Source: Streptococcus suis
GTDB lineage: Bacteria; Bacillota; Bacilli; Lactobacillales; Streptococcaceae
Reading direction: 5' to 3'
Length of the DNA stretch: 33,028 bases
Assembly (NCBI RefSeq): GCF_016743335.1
Contig: NZ_WCJE01000026.1
Span: 1 to 33,028 of the forward strand
Shown here: one piece after another, positions 25,851 through 33,028 of the stretch
Numbering within the stretch: position 1 is the first letter of the stretch
Layout: each line of letters begins with the position of its first letter
The notes under the pieces: generated by a model
Database searches by the model: none
What the model saw: the letters and a program-made list of their open reading frames with translations, nothing else
What the model was told of the DNA's origin: nothing
Translations under genes and position numbers: made by a program

Positions 25851-26423
25851 ATGACACTTTGGACAAGACTAGCGAAGTTTGCTTACTTTGAAACGGACCG
25901 TTTGTATTTACGACCATTTTCTTTTGAAGATGGAGAAAGTTTCTATGAAATTGTATCAAATCCCGAAAATCTTCCTTTTATCTTTCCAGCTTTGGAGGAC
26001 AGAAATATTGCTTTTTCGACAATGGTTGAAAAATTTATGCGTTCACCATTGGGAAACTGGGCCTTAGTTGATAAGTATTCGGAGAGGATGATTGGTGCGC
26101 TTTGTTTTGAAAAGGTAGATGAACGTCAACTTTCTGCGGAGCTCAGCTATTTTCTAAAAAAAGACTACTGGAGAAGAGGCTTAATGACGGAAGCAGTGAG
26201 GACTTTAGTCTATCTAGCTTTTTATGAGTTTGGTCTGAGGGAGCTGGTTATCGTCACTCATGAGGAAAATGTGGCCAGTCAGATGGTGGCGAAAAAAGCT
26301 GGTTTGGTACAGGTTGCGCAGTATCGTGGAAGTGACCGCTACAGCCATAAAACAAGAAATTATAGAAAATTTAGCTTGAAGAAGACAGATTTTAAATTAG
26401 AAATGTATGAGGAGAATCAATGA
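25851..26423 (+). CDS. GNAT family N-acetyltransferase (RimJ/RimL-like)
   Basis: A 190-residue acetyltransferase with the N-terminal family pattern ETDRLYLRPFSFEDGESFYEI near 14-34 (longer than I quote elsewhere; key residues are T-x-R-L and L-R-P) and the acetyl-CoA loop YWRRGLMTEAVRTLV near 106-120. The target, an amino group on a protein or small molecule, is unknown. It overlaps map by ATGA, so both are made from one message. No Shine-Dalgarno precedes the ATG at 25851; a later non-ATG start cannot be excluded. Confidence 0.8.
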   Translation: MTLWTRLAKFAYFETDRLYLRPFSFEDGESFYEIVSNPENLPFIFPALEDRNIAFSTMVEKFMRSPLGNWALVDKYSERMIGALCFEKVDERQLSAELSYFLKKDYWRRGLMTEAVRTLVYLAFYEFGLRELVIVTHEENVASQMVAKKAGLVQVAQYRGSDRYSHKTRNYRKFSLKKTDFKLEMYEENQ

Positions 26424-27280
26424 TTACTATTAAATCACAACGAGAAATTGATGCAATGAAACGTGCTGGAGATGTTCTGGCTGGTATTCATATTGGTTTG
26501 CGAGAGATTATCAAGCCAGGTGTGGACATGTGGGAAGTAGAGGAATATGTCCGTAAAACGTGTAAGGAAAAGAATGTTTTGCCACTCCAAATTGGTGTTG
26601 ATGGAGAATTGATGGATTATCCTTATGCGACTTGTTGTGGATTGAATGATGAGGTCGCTCATGCTTTTCCGCGTCATTACAAACTTAAAGAAGGTGATTT
26701 ACTGAAGGTCGATATGGTTTTGAGTGAGCCTTTGGATAAAGCGGTAGTTGATGTTTCTAAGCTAAACTTCAATGATGTCAAGGCTATGAAGAAAATCACC
26801 CAGACCTATCGTGGTGGTTGTGCAGATTCTTGTTGGGCCTATGCAGTCGGTCAGGTGTCTGAAGAAGTACAAAACTTGATGGATGTGACTAAGGAATGTT
26901 TGTACCGCGGTATCGAGCAAGCAGTTGTTGGCAATCGTATCGGCGATATCGGTGCTGCTATTCAAGAATATGCGGAAGGTCTTGGCTACGGTGTTGTTCG
27001 TGACTTGGTAGGGCACGGCGTTGGACCAACTTTCCACGAAGAGCCGATGGTTCCTCATTATGGAACTAAAGGTCGAGGTCTTCGCTTGCGTGAAGGCATG
27101 GTTTTGACTATCGAGCCTATGATTAATACAGGGACTTGGGAAATTGATACGGATATGAAGACTGGTTGGGCTCATAAGACACTTGATGGTGGCTTGTCTT
27201 GTCAATACGAACACCAATTTGTCATCACCAAAGATGGACCGGTTATTTTGACCAGTCAAGGTGAAGAAGGGACCTATTAA
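26420..27280 (+). CDS. map: Methionine aminopeptidase, type I, streptococcal insert form
   Basis: A 286-residue enzyme removing the initiator methionine. The five metal ligands are all present: Asp98 (LKVDMV), Asp136 (CADSCWA), His199 (VGHGVG), Glu232 (TIEPM) and Glu264 (YEHQF); His81 is also conserved. Between Asp98 and Asp136 there is an extra segment of about 27 residues (SEPLDKAVVDVSKLNFNDVK and beyond) known from the streptococcal subclass. GAGGAGA gives the ribosome binding site inside the upstream GNAT gene, with 4-nt overlap. Confidence 0.95.
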   Translation: MITIKSQREIDAMKRAGDVLAGIHIGLREIIKPGVDMWEVEEYVRKTCKEKNVLPLQIGVDGELMDYPYATCCGLNDEVAHAFPRHYKLKEGDLLKVDMVLSEPLDKAVVDVSKLNFNDVKAMKKITQTYRGGCADSCWAYAVGQVSEEVQNLMDVTKECLYRGIEQAVVGNRIGDIGAAIQEYAEGLGYGVVRDLVGHGVGPTFHEEPMVPHYGTKGRGLRLREGMVLTIEPMINTGTWEIDTDMKTGWAHKTLDGGLSCQYEHQFVITKDGPVILTSQGEEGTY

Positions 27281-27327
27281 TTCTCGGTGTGGTCGTGAAT
27301 AATAGATGAATGAGGAAGGAGGAGAGA

Positions 27328-28251
27328 ATGAGGAAAACCAGAATAGTTGAAGGTTTGAAAACATTCTGCTCAACCTTCTTTTCTTTTTATCGTTCTGCTG
27401 ATAGCGATGTAACAAGTGTTGCAGTAGCATACTATTTGTTAATTTCTCTTTTCCCTATTCTTCTAACTCTCGCGAATTTACTGCCATATTATCCATTTGA
27501 TGTGGATATGATTTTATCGGTTGTAGCTGAATTTGTGCCAGACAAGCTCTATCCTTCGGTTTCATCTTTTATCACTTCTGTATTAACAAAGCCGTCGTCA
27601 TCATGGTTAGGGATTTCAATTCTGACAACTCTTTGGACCCTGTCACGTAGTATGACTATTTTGCAGAAGGCCTTTAATAAGGCTTATGGCATCAATGAAC
27701 ACCGTGATTTTATTATTGGGCACTTGATTGGCATATTTTTAGGAATTGGTCTGCAGGTAATTATCCTCTTAAGTATCACGCTTTTGACTTTCGGGCAGGC
27801 AGTTTTTTCTTATATTAATAAGCTGGTTCCTATTGAAGACGCCTGGCTGAAGGGGCTTCTTAGTCAAACACAGTTAGTAGGTTTAATGGCTCTGTTTGCC
27901 GCCTTGGTTATGCTTTATTTCTTTTTGCCCAATGTTCGGATAAAAAAAGTTCGATATGTTTTTCCAGGAACGTTGTTTGTTCTGTTGACGATGACTTCTA
28001 TTGGAAAGTTATTTTCGATTTATGTTGATAATTATGCTAATAAGTTGCTGGATTTTAGAATAGTAACAGCTGTCGTCTTTCTTGTTTTTATGCTTTGGTT
28101 CATTTTTATGGCTCAAGTACTCATCATTGGTGCAATGATTAATGCTACGGTTCAAAGTATGCAGGTAGAAGAGTTTCATGCTAGAGATGGGGATATTGTT
28201 TCTATCTTGAATAGGCTAAAGGCAAGATTTACAGCGATAGATAAAGAATGA
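27328..28251 (+). CDS. YihY/BrkB family membrane protein
   Basis: A 307-residue polytopic membrane protein with about six hydrophobic segments. The family pattern is seen in DVTSVAVAYYLLISLFPILL near 27-46, then SRSMTILQKAFNKAYG and YFFLPNVRIKKVRYVFPG. Once annotated as ribonuclease BN, this family's real function is unclear. The ATG at 27328 follows GGAAGGAGG, preferred to an ATG at 27310 that precedes the ribosome binding site. It starts 47 nt after map and may share its transcript. Confidence 0.85.
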   Translation: MRKTRIVEGLKTFCSTFFSFYRSADSDVTSVAVAYYLLISLFPILLTLANLLPYYPFDVDMILSVVAEFVPDKLYPSVSSFITSVLTKPSSSWLGISILTTLWTLSRSMTILQKAFNKAYGINEHRDFIIGHLIGIFLGIGLQVIILLSITLLTFGQAVFSYINKLVPIEDAWLKGLLSQTQLVGLMALFAALVMLYFFLPNVRIKKVRYVFPGTLFVLLTMTSIGKLFSIYVDNYANKLLDFRIVTAVVFLVFMLWFIFMAQVLIIGAMINATVQSMQVEEFHARDGDIVSILNRLKARFTAIDKE

Positions 28252-28276
28252 AGCAGGAAAATCAAGCTATATATAA

Positions 28277-28303
28277 AAATGAGGTTCCGTTGGAGCCTCA
28301 TTT
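28277..28303. terminator. Bidirectional terminator between yihY-like gene and gtrA
   Basis: AAATGAGGTTCC pairs with GGAGCCTCATTT (12 bp, one G-U). The gtrA stop codon (28298-28300) lies inside the right arm. Confidence 0.75.
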
Positions 28304-28735
28304 CGTATTTTTAAAGATAAAGAGTTTGCTCAAGAAATAGTTGACCACAATGACCAAGACTTGTGAGAAGAGTGTGGCGATGGCGTTGACAAGTGTCAAA
28401 TCATGGTTGACAAACTGCCCAATCAATTGTGGGTAAGCTTGTACTAATAAATAGGCTAGAGCCATATCCATGACCAAGGTCGCGATGCGGGCAGATACAA
28501 ACTTGACCAATCGCTGAGGCCAACCCTCTCTGGCTTGTTTGAAAACGAAACGGTCGTTGGTCCAGAAGGCAAAGAGAATGGCTACTGCATTGGCTAAAAG
28601 AGTAACCAATAGAATGGAAGGAATGACTAAAAATAGCCCCATTCGAGTGACCATATAGACAAGGGTTGCTGCCACACCTGCAATCAAATAAAGAATGACT
28701 TCGTTGTTTATGAGTTGATAAAATAGCTTTTTCAT
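28298..28735 (-). CDS. GtrA family membrane protein
   Basis: A 145-residue protein with four hydrophobic segments, the GtrA fold. The family pattern is FLVIPSILLVTLLANAVAI and FWTNDRFVFK near 51-68. GtrA-like proteins are thought to flip polyprenyl-linked sugars for wall glycosylation; no glycosyltransferase is next to this one, so its role is open. The minus strand shows TGGTAGACT 7 nt before the ATG, suggesting a leaderless message. Divergent from queT. Confidence 0.85.
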   Translation of the reverse strand: MKKLFYQLINNEVILYLIAGVAATLVYMVTRMGLFLVIPSILLVTLLANAVAILFAFWTNDRFVFKQAREGWPQRLVKFVSARIATLVMDMALAYLLVQAYPQLIGQFVNHDLTLVNAIATLFSQVLVIVVNYFLSKLFIFKNTK

Positions 28736-28742
28736 AAGGAAT

Positions 28743-28751
28743 AGTCTACCA
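28743..28751 (-). promoter_or_regulatory. gtrA promoter, extended -10, probably leaderless
   Basis: The minus strand reads TGGTAGACT, 7 nt from the ATG at 28735; the spacer ATTCCTT offers no ribosome binding site. It overlaps the expected -35 region of the divergent queT promoter. Confidence 0.5.
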
Positions 28752-28766
28752 TTTTTTTGGAAAATA

Positions 28767-28775
28767 TGCTATACT
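28767..28775 (+). promoter_or_regulatory. queT promoter, extended -10
   Basis: TGCTATACT; expected start near 28782. The sequence around it is nearly the same as at the metK promoter. Confidence 0.6.
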
Positions 28776-28803
28776 AGACAACGTTGTTGAATTTTCAATG
28801 ACC

Positions 28804-28860
28804 CTTGGGGCTTGCTCACTTTACCCAAGCATATTTTAAGCTTTTTCGCTAAAGGAGAAT
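28804..28860 (+). ncRNA. preQ1-II riboswitch (COG4708 motif)
   Basis: CTTGGGGCTTGCTCACTTTA is followed by CCCAAGCATATTTTAAGC and ends with AAAGGAGAA. CTTGGG/CCCAAG forms P2; the pyrimidine-rich stretch in its loop can pair with the AAAGGAG ribosome binding site, forming the pseudoknot that shuts translation when preQ1 is bound. The order of elements matches the preQ1-II class, which occurs in Streptococcaceae upstream of COG4708 (queT). Confidence 0.93.
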
Positions 28861-28863
28861 TTT

Positions 28864-29382
28864 ATGAATACATCTAATAAATGGACTGCCAGAGATATGG
28901 CAGAAATTGCTCTTGTCGCGGCGATTTATGTCGCGCTTACCTTGACGCCGCCATTGAATGCTATTTCCTTCGGGGCTGTTCAGTTTCGTTTGTCTGAAAT
29001 GCTCAATTTCTTGGCTTTTTATAATCGTAAGTATATTATCGCTGTGACCATTGGCTGCATGATTTCCAACTTGATTGGTTTTGGTGTGATTGACCTCTTT
29101 GTGGGTGGATTCTCGACATTAATCTTCGTTACGTTGGGAGTTATTCTGTTTGAAAAATACAAGAAGGACTATCTATTCAGTGGATTATTTAACAAGGCTT
29201 TCTTTTATTTCTCATTCTTTTTTGCGGCAACTATGTTTACCATTGCTTTAGAATTAAAAGTCTTATATGATTTACCATTCTTTCTAACTTGGTTGACAAC
29301 AGCAGCAGGAGAATTGCTTTCTCTATTAGTTGGAGCTGTTGTTATCGATAAACTATCCAAGAAAATAAATTTTGAAAAGTAA
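28864..29382 (+). CDS. queT: QueT family ECF transporter S component (queuosine precursor)
   Basis: A 172-residue membrane protein with about five or six hydrophobic helices, of the COG4708/QueT family: MAEIALVAAIYVALTLTPPL near 13-32 and FGAVQFRLSEMLNFLAFYN near 39-57 are characteristic. It takes up a 7-deazaguanine precursor for queuosine in tRNA, using an ECF module elsewhere in the genome. The preQ1-II riboswitch directly before the ATG confirms the ligand class. AAGGAG is the ribosome binding site; a terminator follows. Confidence 0.94.
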   Translation: MNTSNKWTARDMAEIALVAAIYVALTLTPPLNAISFGAVQFRLSEMLNFLAFYNRKYIIAVTIGCMISNLIGFGVIDLFVGGFSTLIFVTLGVILFEKYKKDYLFSGLFNKAFFYFSFFFAATMFTIALELKVLYDLPFFLTWLTTAAGELLSLLVGAVVIDKLSKKINFEK

Positions 29383-29401
29383 GTATACAATAAATGTGAG
29401 C

Positions 29402-29429
29402 AGACACTTTCGGGTGTCTTTTATTTTTA
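29402..29429 (+). terminator. queT terminator
   Basis: AGACAC and GTGTCT pair around TTTCGG, followed by TTTATTTTT. Confidence 0.8.
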
Positions 29430-29441
29430 GGTCGCATTATT

Positions 29442-29470
29442 TTGTATTGATTGACAATTTAGTTTATACT
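29442..29470 (+). promoter_or_regulatory. Promoter of the aldo/keto reductase gene
   Basis: TTGTAT at 29442-29447, 17-nt spacer, TATACT at 29465-29470. Confidence 0.55.
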
Positions 29471-29497
29471 GGGGATAGAAGAAATAGGAGGTCTTTT

Positions 29498-30340
29498 ATG
29501 ACAAGATATACGTTTTCAAATGGTGTAACTGTTCCTAAAATTGGTTTTGGAACTTGGCAGATACCCGATGGTGAAGTGGCGTACGGTGCGGTTTCTTATG
29601 CATTGGAAGCTGGTTATCGTCACATTGACACGGCACAGATTTATGGCAACGAAGCTAGTGTTGGTCGAGCTATAGCTGATAGTGGTCTAGCTCGTGAGGA
29701 TATTTTTTTAACAACTAAGGTTTGGAATGATAAGATTGGCTATGAAGATACCCTTGCTTCAGTAGAAGAATCCATGCAAAAACTTCAGGTGGATTATCTG
29801 GATTTGTTACTGATCCATTGGCCAAATCCAAAGGCTAGTCGTGAGACGATCGGATGGAAAAAACGGAATGCCCAGGTTTGGAAGGCATTAGAAGAGCTCT
29901 ATCGTGCTGGAAAAGTGAAAGTAATTGGAGTTTCTAACTTTATGGAACACCATCTAGAAGCTTTGCTGGAAACGGCTGAGATTATCCCGATGGCTAATCA
30001 GATTATGTTAGCTCCAGGAACTCCTCAGTCAGAATTAGTTGCTTACTGCAAAGCCAAAGGGATTCTCTTGGAGGCCTATAGCCCATTTGGTACAGGAAGC
30101 CTTTTCCAAAGCCAAGAAGCAGCCGATTTGGCTAAAGAAGCTGGTTGTAGTGTTGCACAGCTAGCACTAGCTTGGTCTTTAGATAAAGGCTTTCTCCCTC
30201 TCCCGAAATCAACTAGTCCAGAAAATATTAAGGCAAATTTGGAAATTGATGGCTTGGCTATTAGTCCGACAGCAGTTGCAAAGTTGGATAAACTAGAAGG
30301 AGTAAAAGGTCGACTTGACCCGGATCAGGCTGAATTTTAA
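29498..30340 (+). CDS. Aldo/keto reductase
   Basis: A 280-residue NADPH-dependent reductase of the AKR superfamily. The catalytic tetrad is complete: Asp44 (HIDTAQIY), Tyr49, Lys74 (TTKVWN) and His107 (LLLIHWPNP). The nucleotide-binding region LPLPKSTSPENIKANLEI is near the C-terminus. It reduces aldehydes or ketones; the natural substrate is not predictable, though relatives include 2,5-diketo-gluconate reductases and methylglyoxal reductases. GGAGG lies 7 nt before the ATG at 29498; an upstream extension to 29372 runs through the terminator and promoter and is rejected. Confidence 0.92.
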   Translation: MTRYTFSNGVTVPKIGFGTWQIPDGEVAYGAVSYALEAGYRHIDTAQIYGNEASVGRAIADSGLAREDIFLTTKVWNDKIGYEDTLASVEESMQKLQVDYLDLLLIHWPNPKASRETIGWKKRNAQVWKALEELYRAGKVKVIGVSNFMEHHLEALLETAEIIPMANQIMLAPGTPQSELVAYCKAKGILLEAYSPFGTGSLFQSQEAADLAKEAGCSVAQLALAWSLDKGFLPLPKSTSPENIKANLEIDGLAISPTAVAKLDKLEGVKGRLDPDQAEF

Positions 30341-30352
30341 TTAGCTATTGAG

Positions 30353-30380
30353 AGCATGTAGTTTATCTACGTGCTTTTCT
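30353..30380 (+). terminator. Aldo/keto reductase terminator
   Basis: AGCATGTAG pairs with CTACGTGCT (9 bp, one G-U) around TTTAT, followed by TTTCT. Confidence 0.78.
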
Positions 30381-30404
30381 ATTGAGTCATTTGTACCGCT
30401 TTCA

Positions 30405-30413
30405 TGTTATAAT
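30405..30413 (+). promoter_or_regulatory. tex promoter, extended -10, leaderless
   Basis: TGTTATAAT lies 7 nt before the ATG at 30421. No ribosome binding site is present, so transcription should start at or next to the start codon. Confidence 0.6.
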
Positions 30414-30420
30414 AGTAGCT

Positions 30421-32577
30421 ATGGAAGAAAAATATTTGAAAATTGCTCAGGAATTGGGCGTTAGTTTAAAACAGATTGATACGGTTCTCTCTTTGACGGC
30501 TGAAGGCAATACTATTCCCTTTATCGCTCGTTATCGAAAGGACGTAACGGGTAATTTAGATGAAGTAGTCATCAAGTCCATCATCGACCGAGACAAGGCC
30601 TTGACTGCTCTCGCTGACCGTAAGGCTACTGTCCTTGCCAAGATTGAAGAACAAGGCAAATTGACAGACCAGCTCCGTCAGGCTATCGAGGAAGCGGAAA
30701 AGTTGGCAGATGTGGAAGAGCTATACTTGCCTTATAAGGAAAAACGTCGGACCAAGGCAACGGTGGCGCGTGAGGCTGGACTGTTCCCGCTGGCTCGTCT
30801 AATTTTGCAGAATGTGGCTGACTTGGAAGAACAGGCTGCTAGTTTCATCTGTGAAGGTTTTGATACTGCTCAGGCTTGTTTGGCTGGGGCTGTGGATATT
30901 TTGGTCGAAGCTATCTCAGAAGACAATAAGCTTCGGGCCTGGGTCTACCATGAAGTACAAACCAATTCAAGCCTGACTTCAGAGCTAAAAGATCAAGAAG
31001 CAGATGAAAAAGAAGTCTTTCAGATTTACTATGATTTTTCGGAGAAAGTGGCAAAAATGCAAGGCTACAAGACCTTGGCCATCAATCGTGGTGAGAAATT
31101 AGGCGTTCTAAAGGTTACTTTTGAACACAATGTGGATAAAATGGTTCGTTTCTTTGAGCTACGTTTTCCACAGTCTAATAGCTATATCAAGGATGTCATC
31201 CAGCAGGCTATCAAGAAGAAAATTCTACCTGCCATGGAGCGCCGTATTCGGACAGAATTGACGGAAGAAGCAGAAGAAGGAGCTATCCAGCTCTTCTCTA
31301 AAAACCTACGAAATCTGCTCCTTGTATCTCCTCTAAAGGGCAAGATTGTCCTTGGTTTTGACCCTGCCTTTCGAACAGGGGCTAAGCTAGCAGTGGTAGA
31401 CCAGACGGGAAAACTCTTGACAACCCAGGTCATCTATCCTGTGGAGCCGGCTGGTCAGCGACAAATTGCTCAGGCAAAAAAAGACTTGGCAGACCTGATT
31501 GGGCAATACCAAGTGGAAATCATTGCTATCGGAAACGGAACGGCCAGCCGTGAGTCTGAAGCCTTCGTAGCTGATTTACTCAAGGACTTCCCTGATGTTT
31601 CTTACGTCATCGTCAATGAAAGCGGAGCTTCTGTCTACTCAGCTTCTGAACTGGCGCGATACGAGTTTCCAGACCTCCCTGTGGAAAAACGCTCTGCCAT
31701 TTCCATCGCCCGCCGTCTGCAAGACCCTCTGGCTGAGCTGGTCAAAATCGACCCTAAGTCTATCGGTGTCGGCCAGTACCAGCACGATGTCAACCAGAAG
31801 TCTCTGTCTGAAAGTCTGGATTTTGTGGTCGATACGGTGGTCAACCAGGTCGGGGTCAATGTCAATACGGCCAGTCCTGCCCTTTTGGCTCACGTTGCTG
31901 GTCTTAACAAGACCATTTCGGAGAACATCGTCAAGTACCGCGAGGAAAATGGTGCCCTGACCTCTCGTCAGCAGCTCAAAAAGGTGCCTCGTCTGGGTGA
32001 CAAGGCCTTTGAGCAGGCAGCTGGTTTCTTGCGCATCCCAGATGCGACTAACTTTTTGGACAATACTGGCGTGCACCCCGAGTCTTACAAGGCTGTGGAA
32101 AAACTGTTAGAACTTCTAGCTATTGACCACTTAGATGAGGCTGCGCAGGAAAAATTAATGCAGGTGGCTATCGCGGATACGGCAGAAAAAATCGGTGTCG
32201 GTCAGGAAACCTTGAAGGACATCATCGCAGACTTGCTCAAGCCAGGTCGTGATTTACGGGATGACTTTGAAGCACCAGTCCTCCGTCAAGATGTCTTGGA
32301 TGTCAAGGACTTGGTAGTCGGACAGGAATTGCAAGGTACGGTTCGCAATATTGTGGACTTTGGAGCCTTTGTGGACATCGGTGTCCACGAGGATGGTCTG
32401 GTTCACATTTCACGCATGGTCAAGCGCAAACGGGATAAGAATGGACGCCAACAAGCCTTACCGCATCCAAGTGAAATCCTCGCTGTTGGGGAAATCGTCA
32501 CTGTCTGGGTGGCTGAAGTGGATATCAAACGCAACCGTATCGGTCTTAGTCTTTTGAAACCAAATGGATCTGAATAA
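30421..32577 (+). CDS. tex: Tex family RNA-binding transcription accessory protein
   Basis: A 718-residue Tex protein. In order: N-terminal Tex helical domain with [18 protein letters not shown] near 28-45; the YqgF/RuvX-like RNase H fold ([18 protein letters not shown] near 320-337); helix-hairpin-helix pairs with VGVNVNTAS near 480; and an S1 RNA-binding domain at the C-terminus ([20 protein letters not shown] near 640-659). Tex binds nucleic acid and affects transcript processing and stress tolerance. The ATG at 30421 matches the family start ([13 protein letters not shown]); an in-frame upstream start at 30382 lies before the promoter. sprT-like overlaps its end by 14 nt. Confidence 0.95.
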   Translation: MEEKYLKIAQELGVSLKQIDTVLSLTAEGNTIPFIARYRKDVTGNLDEVVIKSIIDRDKALTALADRKATVLAKIEEQGKLTDQLRQAIEEAEKLADVEELYLPYKEKRRTKATVAREAGLFPLARLILQNVADLEEQAASFICEGFDTAQACLAGAVDILVEAISEDNKLRAWVYHEVQTNSSLTSELKDQEADEKEVFQIYYDFSEKVAKMQGYKTLAINRGEKLGVLKVTFEHNVDKMVRFFELRFPQSNSYIKDVIQQAIKKKILPAMERRIRTELTEEAEEGAIQLFSKNLRNLLLVSPLKGKIVLGFDPAFRTGAKLAVVDQTGKLLTTQVIYPVEPAGQRQIAQAKKDLADLIGQYQVEIIAIGNGTASRESEAFVADLLKDFPDVSYVIVNESGASVYSASELARYEFPDLPVEKRSAISIARRLQDPLAELVKIDPKSIGVGQYQHDVNQKSLSESLDFVVDTVVNQVGVNVNTASPALLAHVAGLNKTISENIVKYREENGALTSRQQLKKVPRLGDKAFEQAAGFLRIPDATNFLDNTGVHPESYKAVEKLLELLAIDHLDEAAQEKLMQVAIADTAEKIGVGQETLKDIIADLLKPGRDLRDDFEAPVLRQDVLDVKDLVVGQELQGTVRNIVDFGAFVDIGVHEDGLVHISRMVKRKRDKNGRQQALPHPSEILAVGEIVTVWVAEVDIKRNRIGLSLLKPNGSE

Positions 32578-32998
32578 ATATGTGCAAGAAGTCTCCTTGC
32601 AAGACTTCGGTAAGGAATTTCGGCATGTAGCAATCTGGAACAGGCGATTACGCTCAACGGGTGGTCGCTTTTTTCCAAGGGATGGGCATTTGGATTTCAA
32701 TCCCAAGCACTTGGAGGAGCAAGGTTTAGAAGTCTTTCGGAAGATTGTCCGCCACGAGCTCTGCCACTACCATCTCTACTTTGAGAAGAAAGGCTATCGG
32801 CACGGAGACAGGGATTTCAAGGAACTACTGGCTGCTGTGGACGGCCTGCGCTATGCTCCCAAACTGGAACAAGCTGCCAAGCCTAGCCTGCTGTATACCT
32901 GTCAGTCCTGTGGACAAGTCTACCAGCGCAAGCGCCGCATTGACCTAAAAAAATACCGATGTGGCAAGTGTAGGGGCAAACTTACTTTGAAAGAATAG
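32564..32998 (+). CDS. SprT-like zinc metalloprotease domain protein
   Basis: A 144-residue SprT-like protein. The zinc protease motif HELCH is at 64-68 (His64, Glu65, His68), followed by [12 protein letters not shown]-terminal zinc ribbon uses Cys113, Cys116, Cys133 and Cys136. Eukaryotic relatives (Spartan) cleave DNA-protein crosslinks; the bacterial role is unproven. The start overlaps the tex gene by 14 nt in another frame, so it is probably translated from the tex message. A TTCG-loop terminator follows. Confidence 0.88.
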   Translation: MDLNKYVQEVSLQDFGKEFRHVAIWNRRLRSTGGRFFPRDGHLDFNPKHLEEQGLEVFRKIVRHELCHYHLYFEKKGYRHGDRDFKELLAAVDGLRYAPKLEQAAKPSLLYTCQSCGQVYQRKRRIDLKKYRCGKCRGKLTLKE

Positions 32999-33000
32999 AG

Positions 33001-33026
33001 AATCAGTCTTCGGGCTGATTTTTTTG
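33001..33026 (+). terminator. Terminator of the tex-sprT operon
   Basis: AATCAGTC pairs with GGCTGATT around TTCG (8 bp, one G-U), then seven T residues in total. Confidence 0.88.
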
Positions 33027-33028
33027 TG

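Noticed and set aside
26762..27430. 222-residue ORF on the minus strand
   Set aside because: It is antisense to map and the start of the YihY gene, low complexity and Ser/Thr rich, typical of a shadow frame.
31595..31960. 121-codon ORF inside tex, plus strand, other frame
   Set aside because: Shadow of the tex reading frame; strong low-complexity composition and no start signals.

Overview
The window looks like ordinary chromosomal core of a low-GC Streptococcus, most like Streptococcus suis or a close relative. The evidence is inference from content: a preQ1-II leader in front of queT, an SMK-type leader in front of metK, a methionine aminopeptidase with the streptococcal insert, ftsW next to ppc, and RUP-like repeats. 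No plasmid, phage, CRISPR, rRNA or tRNA genes are visible.

Layout. 1-643 is non-coding and holds a modular repeat, two terminators and a duplicated copy of the lysS 3' end. 644-5872 is on the minus strand: lysS; then the operon DUF368 membrane protein (PopT-like) / ybaK-type deacylase / histidine phosphatase; then thiT under a TPP riboswitch; then a GH25 lysozyme. 5873-6087 holds a 99-bp MITE-like palindrome. 6088-12905 is on the plus strand: an ECF S component overlapping a DUF4430 lipoprotein, ftsW, ppc, two RUP-like elements and a PgdA-type peptidoglycan deacetylase. 12972-15030 is minus (DEAD-box-type helicase, Gfo/Idh/MocA oxidoreductase). 15113-19522 is plus (udk, a PadR-type regulator, a DUF1294 protein, free-Met-R-sulfoxide reductase, dnaX, second copy of the modular repeat, DUF3272 protein). 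birA is minus. 20509-28251 is plus (M42 aminopeptidase, CBS protein, comEB, SMK leader and metK, murA, GNAT, map, YihY). gtrA is minus. 28804-32998 is plus (preQ1-II leader and queT, aldo/keto reductase, tex, sprT-like).

Functional themes are envelope building (ftsW, murA, pgdA, GH25, DUF368), vitamin and precursor uptake through ECF S components (thiT, queT, one orphan), and translation or protein maturation (lysS, ybaK, map, tex). Three metabolite-sensing leaders (TPP, SAM, preQ1) each sit in front of the gene expected for that ligand.

The most interesting signals are non-coding or small: a modular, base-pair-covarying repeat in two 3' untranslated regions; a 113-bp insertion-like scar that rebuilds the lysS 3' end; a set of six or seven genes whose extended -10 boxes lie only 6-7 nt before the ATG (leaderless mRNAs); the ECF-DUF4430 pair as a possible uncharacterised uptake system; and the thiT leader, in which one decamer occurs both in the aptamer and at the ribosome binding site. 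Nothing here amounts to a clearly new defence or mobile system.
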